Assembly: GCF_900089755.1 (NCBI RefSeq) | Contig: NZ_FLOC01000009.1 | Location: 1-64,000, forward strand | Direction: 5' to 3' | DNA: 64,000 bases | Origin: Marinomonas aquimarina | GTDB lineage: Bacteria > Pseudomonadota > Gammaproteobacteria > Pseudomonadales > Marinomonadaceae | Shown: positions 8,577-17,121 of the stretch, piece after piece | Numbering within the stretch: position 1 is the first letter of the stretch | Layout of the letters: each line of letters opens with the position of its first letter | Notes under the pieces: model-generated | Seen by the model: only the letters and a program-made list of their open reading frames with translations | What the model was told of the DNA's origin: nothing | The model's database searches: none | Program-made: the position numbers and the translations under genes

Positions 8577-9757
8577 TTTACAGTGTCTTGCTATGCCACT
8601 TCGTCGCCGCGATGGCGGCGCTTGGCATGCCACTGTTTTTACCTTATGTGCTGCCACAGCTTGAGGCAGAAGTGTCGTTAGAGTGGGCAGGAATACTGTT
8701 CGTTTTGCCGACCTTGTGTACGGCACTGGCGGCACGCTTTTGGGGACGCTTTGCTGATCGTTTTGGGCGGCGCTTATCGCTGCTCAGAGCACAGCTTGGT
8801 CTAGCGCTTGGCTTTTGGCTCTGTGGCAGTGCCACTAGCCTTGAAACCCTGATGCTTGGGTTAATCATACAAGGTACGTTTGGCGGTGCCATGGCCGCGT
8901 CGAATAGCTACTTAGCCAGCCAAATCGACAGCGCACCTTTATTGAGTAAAACACTGAATAAGACCCAGCTTTCGGCACGTTTAGCGTTAGTGGTCGCACC
9001 AATCAGCTTAAGTATGATCTTGATTTATCAATCGGCTTTAGAGGCTTATCTATATCTGGCGCTGTTGCCTTGTCTAGCCTTTACATTGACTTTGAGCCTC
9101 CCTAAAGATCAGCCTAGTCTCAGCCCTAAGCACGCACCCAAAATCAAGCTGACCAGTCAAACCCCACCTAAGGCAAAACTGTTTTTTATCCAGTTTTTAT
9201 TTGCCTTTTCCATGGTGCTGACTTTCCCGTATTTTGCCGTGTTTAGCCAAATGAGGGGCTTGCAAGACACCTTCTGGATCAGCGTGTTGTATGCCTTACC
9301 TCATTTAATGTACTTACTGCTGGCAGGCTATGCTCACCGTGTCATTTGGTCTTACCAAAAGACGCTGTTACTTGGGCTTAGCGGCCTTGCTATAACCTAC
9401 TTTATGCATCTGATTCCCAGTCTTTCCATACTGGTATTGGCGCGCATAACCTTTGGTATCTCGATGGTGCTGTGTTTCCACGGTTTACATATTGGTCTGT
9501 CGCACAATCTAGACCGCCAGCACAGCGGCCGTATCTTCGCCACATTTGATGCCATGTCTAAATGGGGTGGAGTGGTCGCGGGCAGCATCGCGGCCTTGTT
9601 TGCTCACTATGAGCTCATACCACCACTCTTTCTCGTTGCAGGATGTAGCGTTCTGCTTGCAGGCCTCAGCTTATTTATTACAGCACCTCATACCGTTTGC
9701 ACTGAGCAACCAGCACGTTTAAACCGTCTGCGCTGCACCATAAAAGGATTAAAATAA
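8558..9757 (+). CDS. pvsC: MFS siderophore exporter PvsC
   Basis: This 399-residue, strongly hydrophobic protein has about 12 predicted membrane helices. The major-facilitator loop motif RFWGRFADRFGRRLSLLRAQ lies after helix 2, near residues 53-72. A hydrophilic central loop at about 185-210 separates the two halves. It sits inside the vibrioferrin operon and overlaps pvsB by 19 bp. In V. parahaemolyticus PvsC exports vibrioferrin through the inner membrane, and the same job is inferred here. The outer-membrane step would need a TolC-type partner, which is not in this window. Confidence 0.85.
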   Translation: MSTNRLIYSVLLCHFVAAMAALGMPLFLPYVLPQLEAEVSLEWAGILFVLPTLCTALAARFWGRFADRFGRRLSLLRAQLGLALGFWLCGSATSLETLMLGLIIQGTFGGAMAASNSYLASQIDSAPLLSKTLNKTQLSARLALVVAPISLSMILIYQSALEAYLYLALLPCLAFTLTLSLPKDQPSLSPKHAPKIKLTSQTPPKAKLFFIQFLFAFSMVLTFPYFAVFSQMRGLQDTFWISVLYALPHLMYLLLAGYAHRVIWSYQKTLLLGLSGLAITYFMHLIPSLSILVLARITFGISMVLCFHGLHIGLSHNLDRQHSGRIFATFDAMSKWGGVVAGSIAALFAHYELIPPLFLVAGCSVLLAGLSLFITAPHTVCTEQPARLNRLRCTIKGLK

Positions 9758-9758
9758 T

Positions 9759-11573
9759 ATGAATGCTATCCCTCTACATACCGCGCTCAACCAAGAGCGG
9801 GTGCAACAACAAGCCATTACTTGTTTACTTAACTGTTACTTACGTGAATACGCATTGCCACACCAGCATGTTGAATGGCCTGCTCAAGATCACAGTTTGC
9901 CTCTTGCGTTACGTCATCATCCTACCCCTTGTTTGTTGATCCGTTTTCCCCATTCAGAAGGGGTATTAGCTGATGGCAAACTAGCTATCCAAGTCCGCTA
10001 TTTCAGCGCCTTAGGTAAAGCTCAATTTGTTGGCCGTCCATGGCTAAATGTGATGGGGCGCGGTTGGACAACGATAGATGCCGAGCAAACCCTACAATGG
10101 TTACTGGCGTTTTTAAGTCAGCAACTTAGTATTTCCTTCAATCATGAATTGATGGCACAACTGCGTAACAGCCTAAATGTTACGGAATACTTTATTGCCG
10201 CAGAGCATAAAGCGGAAACAGATCGCGCAAGCCGTAATGCGTTTATCGACTCTGAGCAATCCCTGCTCTGGGGCCATGCGTTTCACCCAACTCCTAAAAG
10301 CCGAACTGGGATTTCGCTGGAGGAACTGTATGCTTGCTCTCCTGAGGTCGGTTCTGAAGTCCGCTTATATTGGTTTTATATTGATAAAGCTTTGCTCAAA
10401 ATTCAGGGGCCAAAAGACTCAGACCCAGCACCATTACGGGCATTAGAGTATTTACAACCACGCCCTCATGACACCAATCAGCCGGCCTCTGATGATTACA
10501 TTTTGTACCCTTGTCATCCATGGGAGGTGCAATCTGTACTCAATAATCCATTAGTGGAAAAAGCCATTGAGCAAGGACTGATTAAGCCTCATGGTCAAGG
10601 CGGCGTTGCGCTACATCCAACGTCTTCCGTTAGAACCCTGTATCATCCAGAGCTGGAATGGTTTCCAAAGTTCTCCATCAATGTTCGTCTGACGAACTGT
10701 ATTCGCAAAAACGCGTGGTATGAGCTAGAAAGTGCAGTACAACTGACTCAATTGCTCAAACCGATTCGCGAGAAAGAGCAATTAGCGAATCCGCTGTTTC
10801 AAATAATGATCGAGCCTTACGCGACAACGGTAGATCTGTCGGCTATCGCTGCCACTGAACTGGACGCAGCGGTCTTGGCACAAGAGTCGTTTGGTATCTT
10901 ATATCGTGAAAACTTTAGCCTTCCCGAAACAGACTACTTGCGCCCGACATTAGCGGCCGCGTTGTTTGCCCATGACAGGTCCGGTAACAGCCTGATTGCT
11001 AAACACATTAGTGACACGGCCAGCCAGCGTAATACCTCATATCAAAGTACTGCCAAGCTATGGTTCGCCCAATATATAAAATGCCTGTTACCGGGTGTTT
11101 TTAATTACTTCTTCAAGCATGGGGTAGCATTTGAACCACACTTGCAAAACACCTTAATTGGCTTTGACGAAGGCTTCCCATGCAGCGTCTATATCCGCGA
11201 TTTGGAAGGCACTAAACTGCTGCCAGAGCACTGGAGTCTAGCAAGCTTATCTTCGCTGTCAGAAAGAGCTCAGCAATCGGTTTACTATGCCAGAGAGCAA
11301 GGCTGGAATCGAATTGCATACTGCTCATTTATTAACAATATTAGTGAAGCGATTTTCCATATTGCCAATGGCAGTTTGACGTTAGAACTAAGTCTGTGGC
11401 GCATCGTTCGCACGCAAATAGAAGACTGGCAAGCAATCAATGGCGCCCAACCGGAGCTGGTAACGCTACTCGCAGGCGGTCATATTCCAAGCAAGAACAA
11501 CTTCACTACCCGCTTGATGCAGCAATCGGATAAAGAGTCCGGCTACACCCATATTCCATCCCCTTGGCACTAG
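9759..11573 (+). CDS. pvsD: NIS siderophore synthetase PvsD (IucA/IucC family)
   Basis: This 604-residue paralogue of PvsB has the family motifs PCHPWEVQ near residue 250, TSSVRTLYHP (about 288-297), FSINVRLTNCIRKNAW (about 306-321) and FEPHLQNTLIGF near 455-467. In the reported V. parahaemolyticus pathway PvsD condenses citrate with L-serine, giving citryl-serine for PvsE (recalled, not checked). It starts two bases after pvsC ends and is followed by pvsE after 9 bp, so it is clearly in one transcript. The more complete EPHLQN motif compared with PvsB suggests that the two belong to different NIS subtypes. Confidence 0.87.
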   Translation: MNAIPLHTALNQERVQQQAITCLLNCYLREYALPHQHVEWPAQDHSLPLALRHHPTPCLLIRFPHSEGVLADGKLAIQVRYFSALGKAQFVGRPWLNVMGRGWTTIDAEQTLQWLLAFLSQQLSISFNHELMAQLRNSLNVTEYFIAAEHKAETDRASRNAFIDSEQSLLWGHAFHPTPKSRTGISLEELYACSPEVGSEVRLYWFYIDKALLKIQGPKDSDPAPLRALEYLQPRPHDTNQPASDDYILYPCHPWEVQSVLNNPLVEKAIEQGLIKPHGQGGVALHPTSSVRTLYHPELEWFPKFSINVRLTNCIRKNAWYELESAVQLTQLLKPIREKEQLANPLFQIMIEPYATTVDLSAIAATELDAAVLAQESFGILYRENFSLPETDYLRPTLAAALFAHDRSGNSLIAKHISDTASQRNTSYQSTAKLWFAQYIKCLLPGVFNYFFKHGVAFEPHLQNTLIGFDEGFPCSVYIRDLEGTKLLPEHWSLASLSSLSERAQQSVYYAREQGWNRIAYCSFINNISEAIFHIANGSLTLELSLWRIVRTQIEDWQAINGAQPELVTLLAGGHIPSKNNFTTRLMQQSDKESGYTHIPSPWH

Positions 11574-11582
11574 GATTCCCTT

Positions 11583-12788
11583 ATGACGACGAATTCATTA
11601 CCTCATCACATAGCAGACGCCATCAATCAACTCGGACAAGATAGATCCGATGGTCCCTTGTGTTGCTATCTTTTTGACCTAGAGGCGTTGCGCAATCGTA
11701 TCCGTCAAATGAGCGAAGCTTTACCCAGTAATGTAGCGCTATTTTATGCGGCAAAAGCGAACCCTATGCCAGAGATTCTCGCCACACTAGCCCCCTATGT
11801 AGCGGGCTTTGAAGCGGCTTCAGGGGGAGAACTGGCCCATTTAGCGCAGCAAGATCATCATAAACCATTGATCTTCGGAGGGCCGGGGAAACTAGAAAGT
11901 GAGCTAAAAACCGCCTTAGAACTGGGCATAGATGCCATTCATGTGGAAAGCCTCACAGAGCTAAAACACTTGATTCGCTTAGCCAAAGCACTTGATTGCC
12001 AAGCACCGATCTTTTTACGCATGAACATAGACATTGGCAGCATCACGCTAAGTAAGCTTGCCATGGGGGGACGCCCCACACCGTTTGGCTTGGATAGTGA
12101 CGAGTTAGAACACGCCATTGCGTTAATCCAACAAAACCCTTGTCTACAGCTAAAGGGCTTTCACTTCCATTTGATGTCTCACCAGCTCGAAGTAGATAAG
12201 CATCTAGCCTTAATGAAATGCTATTTTGATGCCGTAAAAGCTTGGCAAGCTCAGTATCAACTTCCTCCGCTGGCCATAAACCTAGGTGGCGGAATGGGCA
12301 TCAACTATACGCAACCGGATCAACACTTTGATTGGCTAAATTTCTGTGAGCGCCTAACACAGCTTATCCAGCAAGAGGGTATGGCTGACACACCATTGCG
12401 CTTTGAATGTGGCCGCTTCATTAGCGCGCCATGTGGTTACTACGTTACAGAAATCATTGATTTAAAAAGAAACCTAGGCGAATACTTTGCTGTTTGTCGT
12501 GGTGGCACACACCACTTTAGAACGCCAGCCGCACAATCCCATAACCATCCATTTGTTATCATCGATGGTAACATTCAGGATTTTTCTGAAGAAAAGATAA
12601 CAGATGAATTGGTCACACTTGTGGGTCAGCTGTGCACACCGAAAGATGTCTTTAGCCGCGCGCAATCGATTGCTGAGCTTAAGATAGGCGACTACGTGGT
12701 CTTTACCCTCGCAGGAGCCTACTCCTGGAATATCTCCCATCAGAATTTCTTAATGCATCCAGCGCCAAAGTTTCACTACCTAAACTGA
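11583..12788 (+). CDS. pvsE: PLP-dependent decarboxylase PvsE (fold type III)
   Basis: This enzyme of 401 residues resembles diaminopimelate/ornithine decarboxylases. The Schiff-base lysine is K58 in FYAAKANP. The glycine-rich phosphate loop is NLGGGMGINY (about 236-245), the substrate loop includes FECGRFISAPCGYY, and GAYSWNISH closes the active site near the C-terminus. In vibrioferrin synthesis it is thought to decarboxylate the serine moiety to ethanolamine. It is the last gene of pvsABCDE and is followed by a strong hairpin terminator. Its presence with PvsA separates this locus from aerobactin or citrate-only NIS clusters. Confidence 0.87.
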   Translation: MTTNSLPHHIADAINQLGQDRSDGPLCCYLFDLEALRNRIRQMSEALPSNVALFYAAKANPMPEILATLAPYVAGFEAASGGELAHLAQQDHHKPLIFGGPGKLESELKTALELGIDAIHVESLTELKHLIRLAKALDCQAPIFLRMNIDIGSITLSKLAMGGRPTPFGLDSDELEHAIALIQQNPCLQLKGFHFHLMSHQLEVDKHLALMKCYFDAVKAWQAQYQLPPLAINLGGGMGINYTQPDQHFDWLNFCERLTQLIQQEGMADTPLRFECGRFISAPCGYYVTEIIDLKRNLGEYFAVCRGGTHHFRTPAAQSHNHPFVIIDGNIQDFSEEKITDELVTLVGQLCTPKDVFSRAQSIAELKIGDYVVFTLAGAYSWNISHQNFLMHPAPKFHYLN

Positions 12789-12823
12789 GCAAGTTAAGCC
12801 ACACGATAGCTTAGCTTGCCGTG

Positions 12824-12866
12824 ACGAGCGCCTTTGGAATACCCCCTAAAGACGCTCGTATTTTTC
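12824..12866 (+). terminator. Terminator of the pvsABCDE operon
   Basis: ACGAGCG (12824-12830) pairs with CGCTCGT (12853-12859), extended inward by CCTTTGG and CCTAAAG with a one-base bulge. The stem is followed by ATTTTTC. It lies between the convergent pvsE and pvuB genes; the T-run serves the plus strand. Confidence 0.8.
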
Positions 12867-12873
12867 ATACAAC

Positions 12874-13776
12874 CTATTGCTGCAAAATACGTTCTAAATC
12901 GGCCGCAATGCCTTCCGCAGCCAGAATGCCGCGATTTAATGACCACAATGCTGGCGAGACTGGCACAACCTGTTGCTGTTGCACGGCGCTTAAGACTGAA
13001 AATAAAGGTGTTTCACGCCAGTCATCAAGTGCCGTATGCTCACCATAAGCACCAATCAGTAGCCAATCTGGATTCAAACTGAGCAACATTTCTAAACTTG
13101 TTTGTACGTAGGGAGCGTCTGGGGAGGCCGCCATTGAGCTAGGAAAACCCAATGTGTCTAAGACACCTGCGGCATAGGAGGTCGGTCCGTGCAGCCAGAC
13201 GCCGCGGGCGCTCGCGATGGCAAATTGAATGGTGGCTTGATTAGCGTAGGGGGCGAGCTTTTCACGATATTGCGTCATGGTGCGCTTATGCTCTGCTAAT
13301 CGCTGCGCCATCAGTGGCTCTCGACCGACCGCTTGAGCGATCTGCTGGGCCGTTACTAGATTCTCTTGATAAGTTTCCCCACGACTTTTCAACAGCAGCG
13401 TCGGCGCTATCTTGGCAAGGCCATCATAGGCGGCCCTGTGGCGTTCGGAATCGGCAATAATTAGATCTGGCTTAAGTGCTGCAATCTGTTCCAAATTAGG
13501 CTGGGCTCTAAGACCCAACGACACCCAAGGAGCAATACGCGCCTTCACCTCAGGCAACAATATGTTTGGATTGTTGTCATCCGCAATGCCAATAGGAGAA
13601 ATTCCTAACACGGCAAGACTGTCCACAAACGATAGCTCTAGCGCCACAATACGTTTGGCTTGCTCTGCTAATTCCAACGCATGCTGTTGAACGGAAGTTT
13701 GGTTTTGAGCACATGCCATCGGCACCCATAAAGCGAAACCTAGCGCTAAACAACGCAACACCAAGCGAGAAATCAT
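12874..13776 (-). CDS. pvuB: Periplasmic Fe(III)-siderophore-binding protein, FecB/PvuB type
   Basis: This 300-residue class III substrate-binding protein has a signal peptide ending at about residue 23 (MACAQ). Domain 1 includes RIVALELSFVDSLAVLGISP and LKPDLIIADSERH. A long backbone helix follows, then domain 2 with LNPDWLLIGAYGEH. It belongs to the FecB/FhuD-like group binding ferric siderophores in the periplasm. It is convergent with pvsABCDE and has a good Fur box 33 bp upstream. In V. parahaemolyticus pvuB is followed by the permease and ATPase genes pvuCDE. Here it stands alone, so the permease must be encoded elsewhere or be shared. The start was chosen at the signal-peptide methionine. 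Confidence 0.8.
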   Translation of the reverse strand: MISRLVLRCLALGFALWVPMACAQNQTSVQQHALELAEQAKRIVALELSFVDSLAVLGISPIGIADDNNPNILLPEVKARIAPWVSLGLRAQPNLEQIAALKPDLIIADSERHRAAYDGLAKIAPTLLLKSRGETYQENLVTAQQIAQAVGREPLMAQRLAEHKRTMTQYREKLAPYANQATIQFAIASARGVWLHGPTSYAAGVLDTLGFPSSMAASPDAPYVQTSLEMLLSLNPDWLLIGAYGEHTALDDWRETPLFSVLSAVQQQQVVPVSPALWSLNRGILAAEGIAADLERILQQ

Positions 13777-13808
13777 AAAAAGTCCTTACGTAAAAGAGTC
13801 GATATAAA

Positions 13809-13823
13809 TGACACTTATTTTCA
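13809..13823 (-). promoter_or_regulatory. Fur box upstream of pvuB
   Basis: On the minus strand the 15-mer TGAAAATAAGTGTCA matches the 7-1-7 Fur motif TGATAATNATTATCA at 11 of 14 defined positions. It lies 33 bp upstream of the pvuB start, where repression would be expected. Confidence 0.65.
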
Positions 13824-13888
13824 TTTATATTAATTGCTATCACTCATTCCTACCACTCACTTTAAAATTATCGACCTGAAGTCTAACG

Positions 13889-13912
13889 CTGCTGAAAAAC
13901 TGCGTTCAGCAG
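13889..13912. repeat. Perfect 8-bp inverted repeat upstream of gabD
   Basis: CTGCTGAA (13889-13896) and TTCAGCAG (13905-13912) are exact reverse complements separated by 8 bases. There is no clear T-run. It sits in the 301-bp divergent region between pvuB and gabD, about 165 bp before gabD, and could be an operator or a leader hairpin. Apart from this and the Fur box nothing else was recognised in that region. Confidence 0.5.
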
Positions 13913-14077
13913 GGTCTATATTTGTATGCACGCAGTAGGGATTTCTAATGTTTGAGTCACATCAAACAAAGCATTGATAGCTTCACATTTTTTCCTGTGT
14001 ATCGATCTCCTACTATCCAACCATTACGAACAAAAAGTGTTCGAACATACATATCTCATTATGAGTCTGGAGTTATT

Positions 14078-15544
14078 ATGCAAGTAACATTAGCTCAACC
14101 AAACCTACTGAAAAACCAATCTTATGTGAACGGTGAGTGGGTCGCGGCTGATTCTGGTAAAACTTTCGCGGTGATCAACCCGGCAACGGGCGAACACATT
14201 GTTGACGTAGCTGACGTAGCAGCGGACGAAACAACACGCGCTGTGGAAGCAGCTAATGCGGCACAAAAAGCATGGCAAGGTAAAACGGCGAAAGAGCGTG
14301 CCACGCTGCTACGCAAGTGGAACCAGCTGATTCTTGATAACCAAGAAGATCTCGCCAAGCTAATGACTCTAGAACAAGGTAAACCGTTCGCAGAAGCGAA
14401 AGGCGAAGTGCTATACGGCGCGTCTTTCATTGACTGGTTTGCTGACGAAGCACGTCGTTTGTACGGAGATGTGATTCCATCTTTCGCCAACGACAAGCGT
14501 GTCCTAACAATCAAGCAAGGCGTGGGCGTTGTGGCAGCGATCACCCCTTGGAACTTCCCAATTGCCATGATTACGCGTAAAGCCGGTCCTGCACTAGCAG
14601 CGGGCTGTACGATCGTAATCAAACCATCTGAAGAAACACCTCTTTGTGCTCTTGCGCTTGCCGAGTTGGCGCATCAAGCGGGCATCCCAGCAGGTGTTTT
14701 GAACGTGGTAGTGGGTACAGATGCTAAGTCAATTGGCGGTGTACTAACTGGCAACCCTATTGTGCGTAAATTGAGCTTCACTGGTTCTACGCCAGTTGGC
14801 AAATTGTTGCTATCTCAATGTGCGCAAACGGTAAAACGCACCTCCATGGAGCTAGGCGGCAACGCACCTTTCATCGTATTCGACGACGCAGATCTCGATG
14901 CGGCAGTAGAAGGCGCGATTGCTTCCAAATATCGCAACGCAGGCCAAACCTGTGTTTGTGCCAACCGTATCCTTGTTCAAGACGGCGTGTACGATGCTTT
15001 TGCTGAGAAATTGGCAAAGCGCGTGGCTGAATTCAAGACTGGTAACGGTTTCACTGAAGGCGTAAACATCGGTCCTTTGATCAACAAAGCAGCGGTAAAC
15101 AAGGTTGAAGAGCTTGTCAACGACGCAGTGAGCAAAGGTGCGCAAGCATTAGTCGGCGGTACGAAAGCAGAGCAAGCGGGCGAGCAATTCTTTGAGCCAA
15201 CCATCCTTACGGGTGTAACACCTGACATGACCATCTTCTCTAGCGAGATCTTTGGTCCTGTGGCTCCGTTGTTCCGCTTTAGCACAGAAGAAGAAGCAGT
15301 AGCGATGGCAAACAATACCCCATTTGGTTTGGCATCTTACTTCTATTCCCAAAATATCGGCCGTATCTGGCGTGTTTCTGAAGGTTTGGAATACGGCATG
15401 GTCGGTGTTAACGAAGGCATTATTTCCAGCGAAGTGGCACCGTTTGGTGGTGTGAAAGAGTCTGGCAGTGGCCGTGAAGGTTCCAAGTACGGTATCGACG
15501 AGTACGTGGAAGTGAAATATCTATGCATGGGCGGCATTAACTAA
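14078..15544 (+). CDS. gabD: Succinate-semialdehyde dehydrogenase (NADP+)
   Basis: This 488-residue member of the aldehyde dehydrogenase superfamily oxidises succinate semialdehyde to succinate, the last step of the GABA shunt. The general base is E258 in MELGGNAPF, the nucleophile is C292 in NAGQTCVCANR, and the NAD(P)-binding segment includes ITPWNFPIAMITRK and FTGSTPVGKLL. An upstream in-frame start at 13952 would add 42 unrelated residues. The ATG at 14078 has GGAG a few bases upstream and gives the usual GabD length and N-terminus, so it is preferred. gabT follows after a 162-bp gap with strong hairpins. PuuC-like or glutarate-semialdehyde activity is possible, but the GabT partner supports GabD. 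Confidence 0.93.
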   Translation: MQVTLAQPNLLKNQSYVNGEWVAADSGKTFAVINPATGEHIVDVADVAADETTRAVEAANAAQKAWQGKTAKERATLLRKWNQLILDNQEDLAKLMTLEQGKPFAEAKGEVLYGASFIDWFADEARRLYGDVIPSFANDKRVLTIKQGVGVVAAITPWNFPIAMITRKAGPALAAGCTIVIKPSEETPLCALALAELAHQAGIPAGVLNVVVGTDAKSIGGVLTGNPIVRKLSFTGSTPVGKLLLSQCAQTVKRTSMELGGNAPFIVFDDADLDAAVEGAIASKYRNAGQTCVCANRILVQDGVYDAFAEKLAKRVAEFKTGNGFTEGVNIGPLINKAAVNKVEELVNDAVSKGAQALVGGTKAEQAGEQFFEPTILTGVTPDMTIFSSEIFGPVAPLFRFSTEEEAVAMANNTPFGLASYFYSQNIGRIWRVSEGLEYGMVGVNEGIISSEVAPFGGVKESGSGREGSKYGIDEYVEVKYLCMGGIN

Positions 15545-15571
15545 GCCGCCCAATTGCCCGCCAGTGTCATA

Positions 15572-15586
15572 CAAAGCAGTGCTTTG
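15572..15586. repeat. Short perfect palindrome after gabD
   Basis: CAAAGCA, one base, then TGCTTTG form an exact inverted repeat 28 bp after the gabD stop. It is immediately followed by the larger gabD-gabT hairpin. It could be a mRNA 3'-end element or an operator. Confidence 0.5.
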
Positions 15587-15590
15587 GTAG

Positions 15591-15641
15591 CTGTGCGATA
15601 GCAAGCATAGCCCATGGAGGGGCGGTGCTGCTATCACACAG
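15591..15641 (+). promoter_or_regulatory. Long hairpin in the gabD-gabT intergenic region
   Basis: CTGTGCGATAGCA (15591-15603) and TGCTATCACACAG (15629-15641) pair over 13 positions with one mismatch. There is no T-run, so it is not a simple terminator. It lies in the probable leader of gabT, 65 bp before its start. A gabT RNA motif is described from Pseudomonas in an analogous position, but identity with it has not been tested. Confidence 0.5.
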
Positions 15642-15706
15642 TCTGCCGAGAGGACTGATCGCTTGACGTGACATTGCTCGCACCTAATTAAGAGAGAACA
15701 AGACAG

Positions 15707-16984
15707 ATGAACAACGCTAGCTTACAAGAACGCAAAGTAAACGCCATTGCACGCGGCCAAGGCAACATGGCCCCAGTCTACGTAGACCGTGCTCAAAACG
15801 CTGAAATCTGGGACGTTGAAGGCAACCGTCACATCGACTTCGGTGCCGGTATCGCGGTAGTCAACACGGGTCACAACCACCCGAAAGTAAAAGCCGCTGT
15901 GCAAGCGCAACTTGAGCGTTTCACACACACTTGTGTGATGGTTAGCCCATACGAGTCTGCGGTTGCGCTGGCAGAAAAACTAAACGCTGCCGCGCCAGGT
16001 AACACGCCGAAAAAATCTATCTTCGTTACTACTGGTGCAGAAGCGGTTGAGAACTGTGTGAAAATCGCACGTGCTTACACCGGTCGTCCAGGTATCATCG
16101 CATTCAACGGTGGCTTCCACGGTCGTACCAACATGACCATGGGCCTAACGGGCAAAGTAAACCCTTACAAAATTGGTTTCGGTCCTTTCCCAAGTGATAT
16201 CTTCCACGTGCCATACCCAAATGAATACCTAGGCATCACTGAAGAGCAAGCACTTGCTGACCTGCAAATGCGCTTCACTTGTGACATCGAGCCTTCTCGT
16301 GTGGCTGCGATCATCATCGAGCCGGTACAAGGTGAAGGTGGTTTCTACATCGCTTCTGCAAGCTTCATGCAGAAACTTCGCGCGCTATGTGACGAGCACG
16401 GCATCCTGTTGATCGCGGACGAAATCCAAGCGGGCTTCGCTCGTACAGGTACGATGTTCTGCCACGAGCAAGCCGGTATCGAAGCGGATCTTATGACAGC
16501 AGCGAAAGGTATCGCAGGGGGGTTCCCAATCGCTGCAGTAGTCGGTAAAGCAGACATCATGGACGCACCCATCCCTGGTGGTCTAGGCGGTACGTACGGT
16601 GGTTCTCCAGTGGGTTGTGCAGCAGGTCTTGCAGTATTCGACGTGATCGAAGAAGAAGGTCTATGTGAGCGTGCTAACCAAGTGGGCGCGCGTTTCGTTG
16701 AGCACCTAAAAGGTCTACAAGCGGACTACCCACAAATCATTGGCGACATCCGTAACGCGGGCGCCATGATCGCGGTTGAATTCGTACACGACGGTGACGT
16801 AAGCAAGCCATACCCAGAACTAGCGAAAAACCTATCGGCAAAAGCCGCAGAAAACGGTCTAGTGCTACTTTCTTGTGGTATCCGCGGCAACGTTATCCGC
16901 TTCCTACCAGCATTGACAATTGAAATGGAAATCATCGATGAAGGTATGGAAATCTTCAAGCGCATCTTCAAAGAGCTTGTGTAA
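15707..16984 (+). CDS. gabT: 4-aminobutyrate aminotransferase
   Basis: This 425-residue class III PLP aminotransferase has nearly the length of E. coli GabT. Landmarks are TTGAEAVENCVKIARAYTGR (PLP phosphate site), FNGGFHGRT, IEPVQGEGGF, the PLP-ring aspartate in ADEIQAGFARTG, and the Schiff-base lysine K267 in TAAKGIAGGFP. It transfers the amino group of GABA to 2-oxoglutarate, giving succinate semialdehyde for GabD. It is co-directional with gabD. The intergenic hairpins suggest separate processing or control. A clear terminator follows. Activity on 5-aminovalerate as well is common in this family. Confidence 0.93.
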   Translation: MNNASLQERKVNAIARGQGNMAPVYVDRAQNAEIWDVEGNRHIDFGAGIAVVNTGHNHPKVKAAVQAQLERFTHTCVMVSPYESAVALAEKLNAAAPGNTPKKSIFVTTGAEAVENCVKIARAYTGRPGIIAFNGGFHGRTNMTMGLTGKVNPYKIGFGPFPSDIFHVPYPNEYLGITEEQALADLQMRFTCDIEPSRVAAIIIEPVQGEGGFYIASASFMQKLRALCDEHGILLIADEIQAGFARTGTMFCHEQAGIEADLMTAAKGIAGGFPIAAVVGKADIMDAPIPGGLGGTYGGSPVGCAAGLAVFDVIEEEGLCERANQVGARFVEHLKGLQADYPQIIGDIRNAGAMIAVEFVHDGDVSKPYPELAKNLSAKAAENGLVLLSCGIRGNVIRFLPALTIEMEIIDEGMEIFKRIFKELV

Positions 16985-17064
16985 GATTTCAGTTTTAACG
17001 GACGAGTCCACCTAGACTTCCGTTCACAAGGCATCGCCCCTAGGTAGTTTGTCTTGAACTTTAG

Positions 17065-17096
17065 GCCCCCATTTTCGCGGATGGGGGCTTTTTTTA
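17065..17096 (+). terminator. Rho-independent terminator after gabT
   Basis: GCCCCCAT (17065-17072) and ATGGGGGC (17081-17088) form a perfect 8-bp stem with an 8-base loop, followed by seven T. Confidence 0.92.
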
Positions 17097-17121
17097 TGGT
17101 GACAGAAAAGATGATTGGGGA

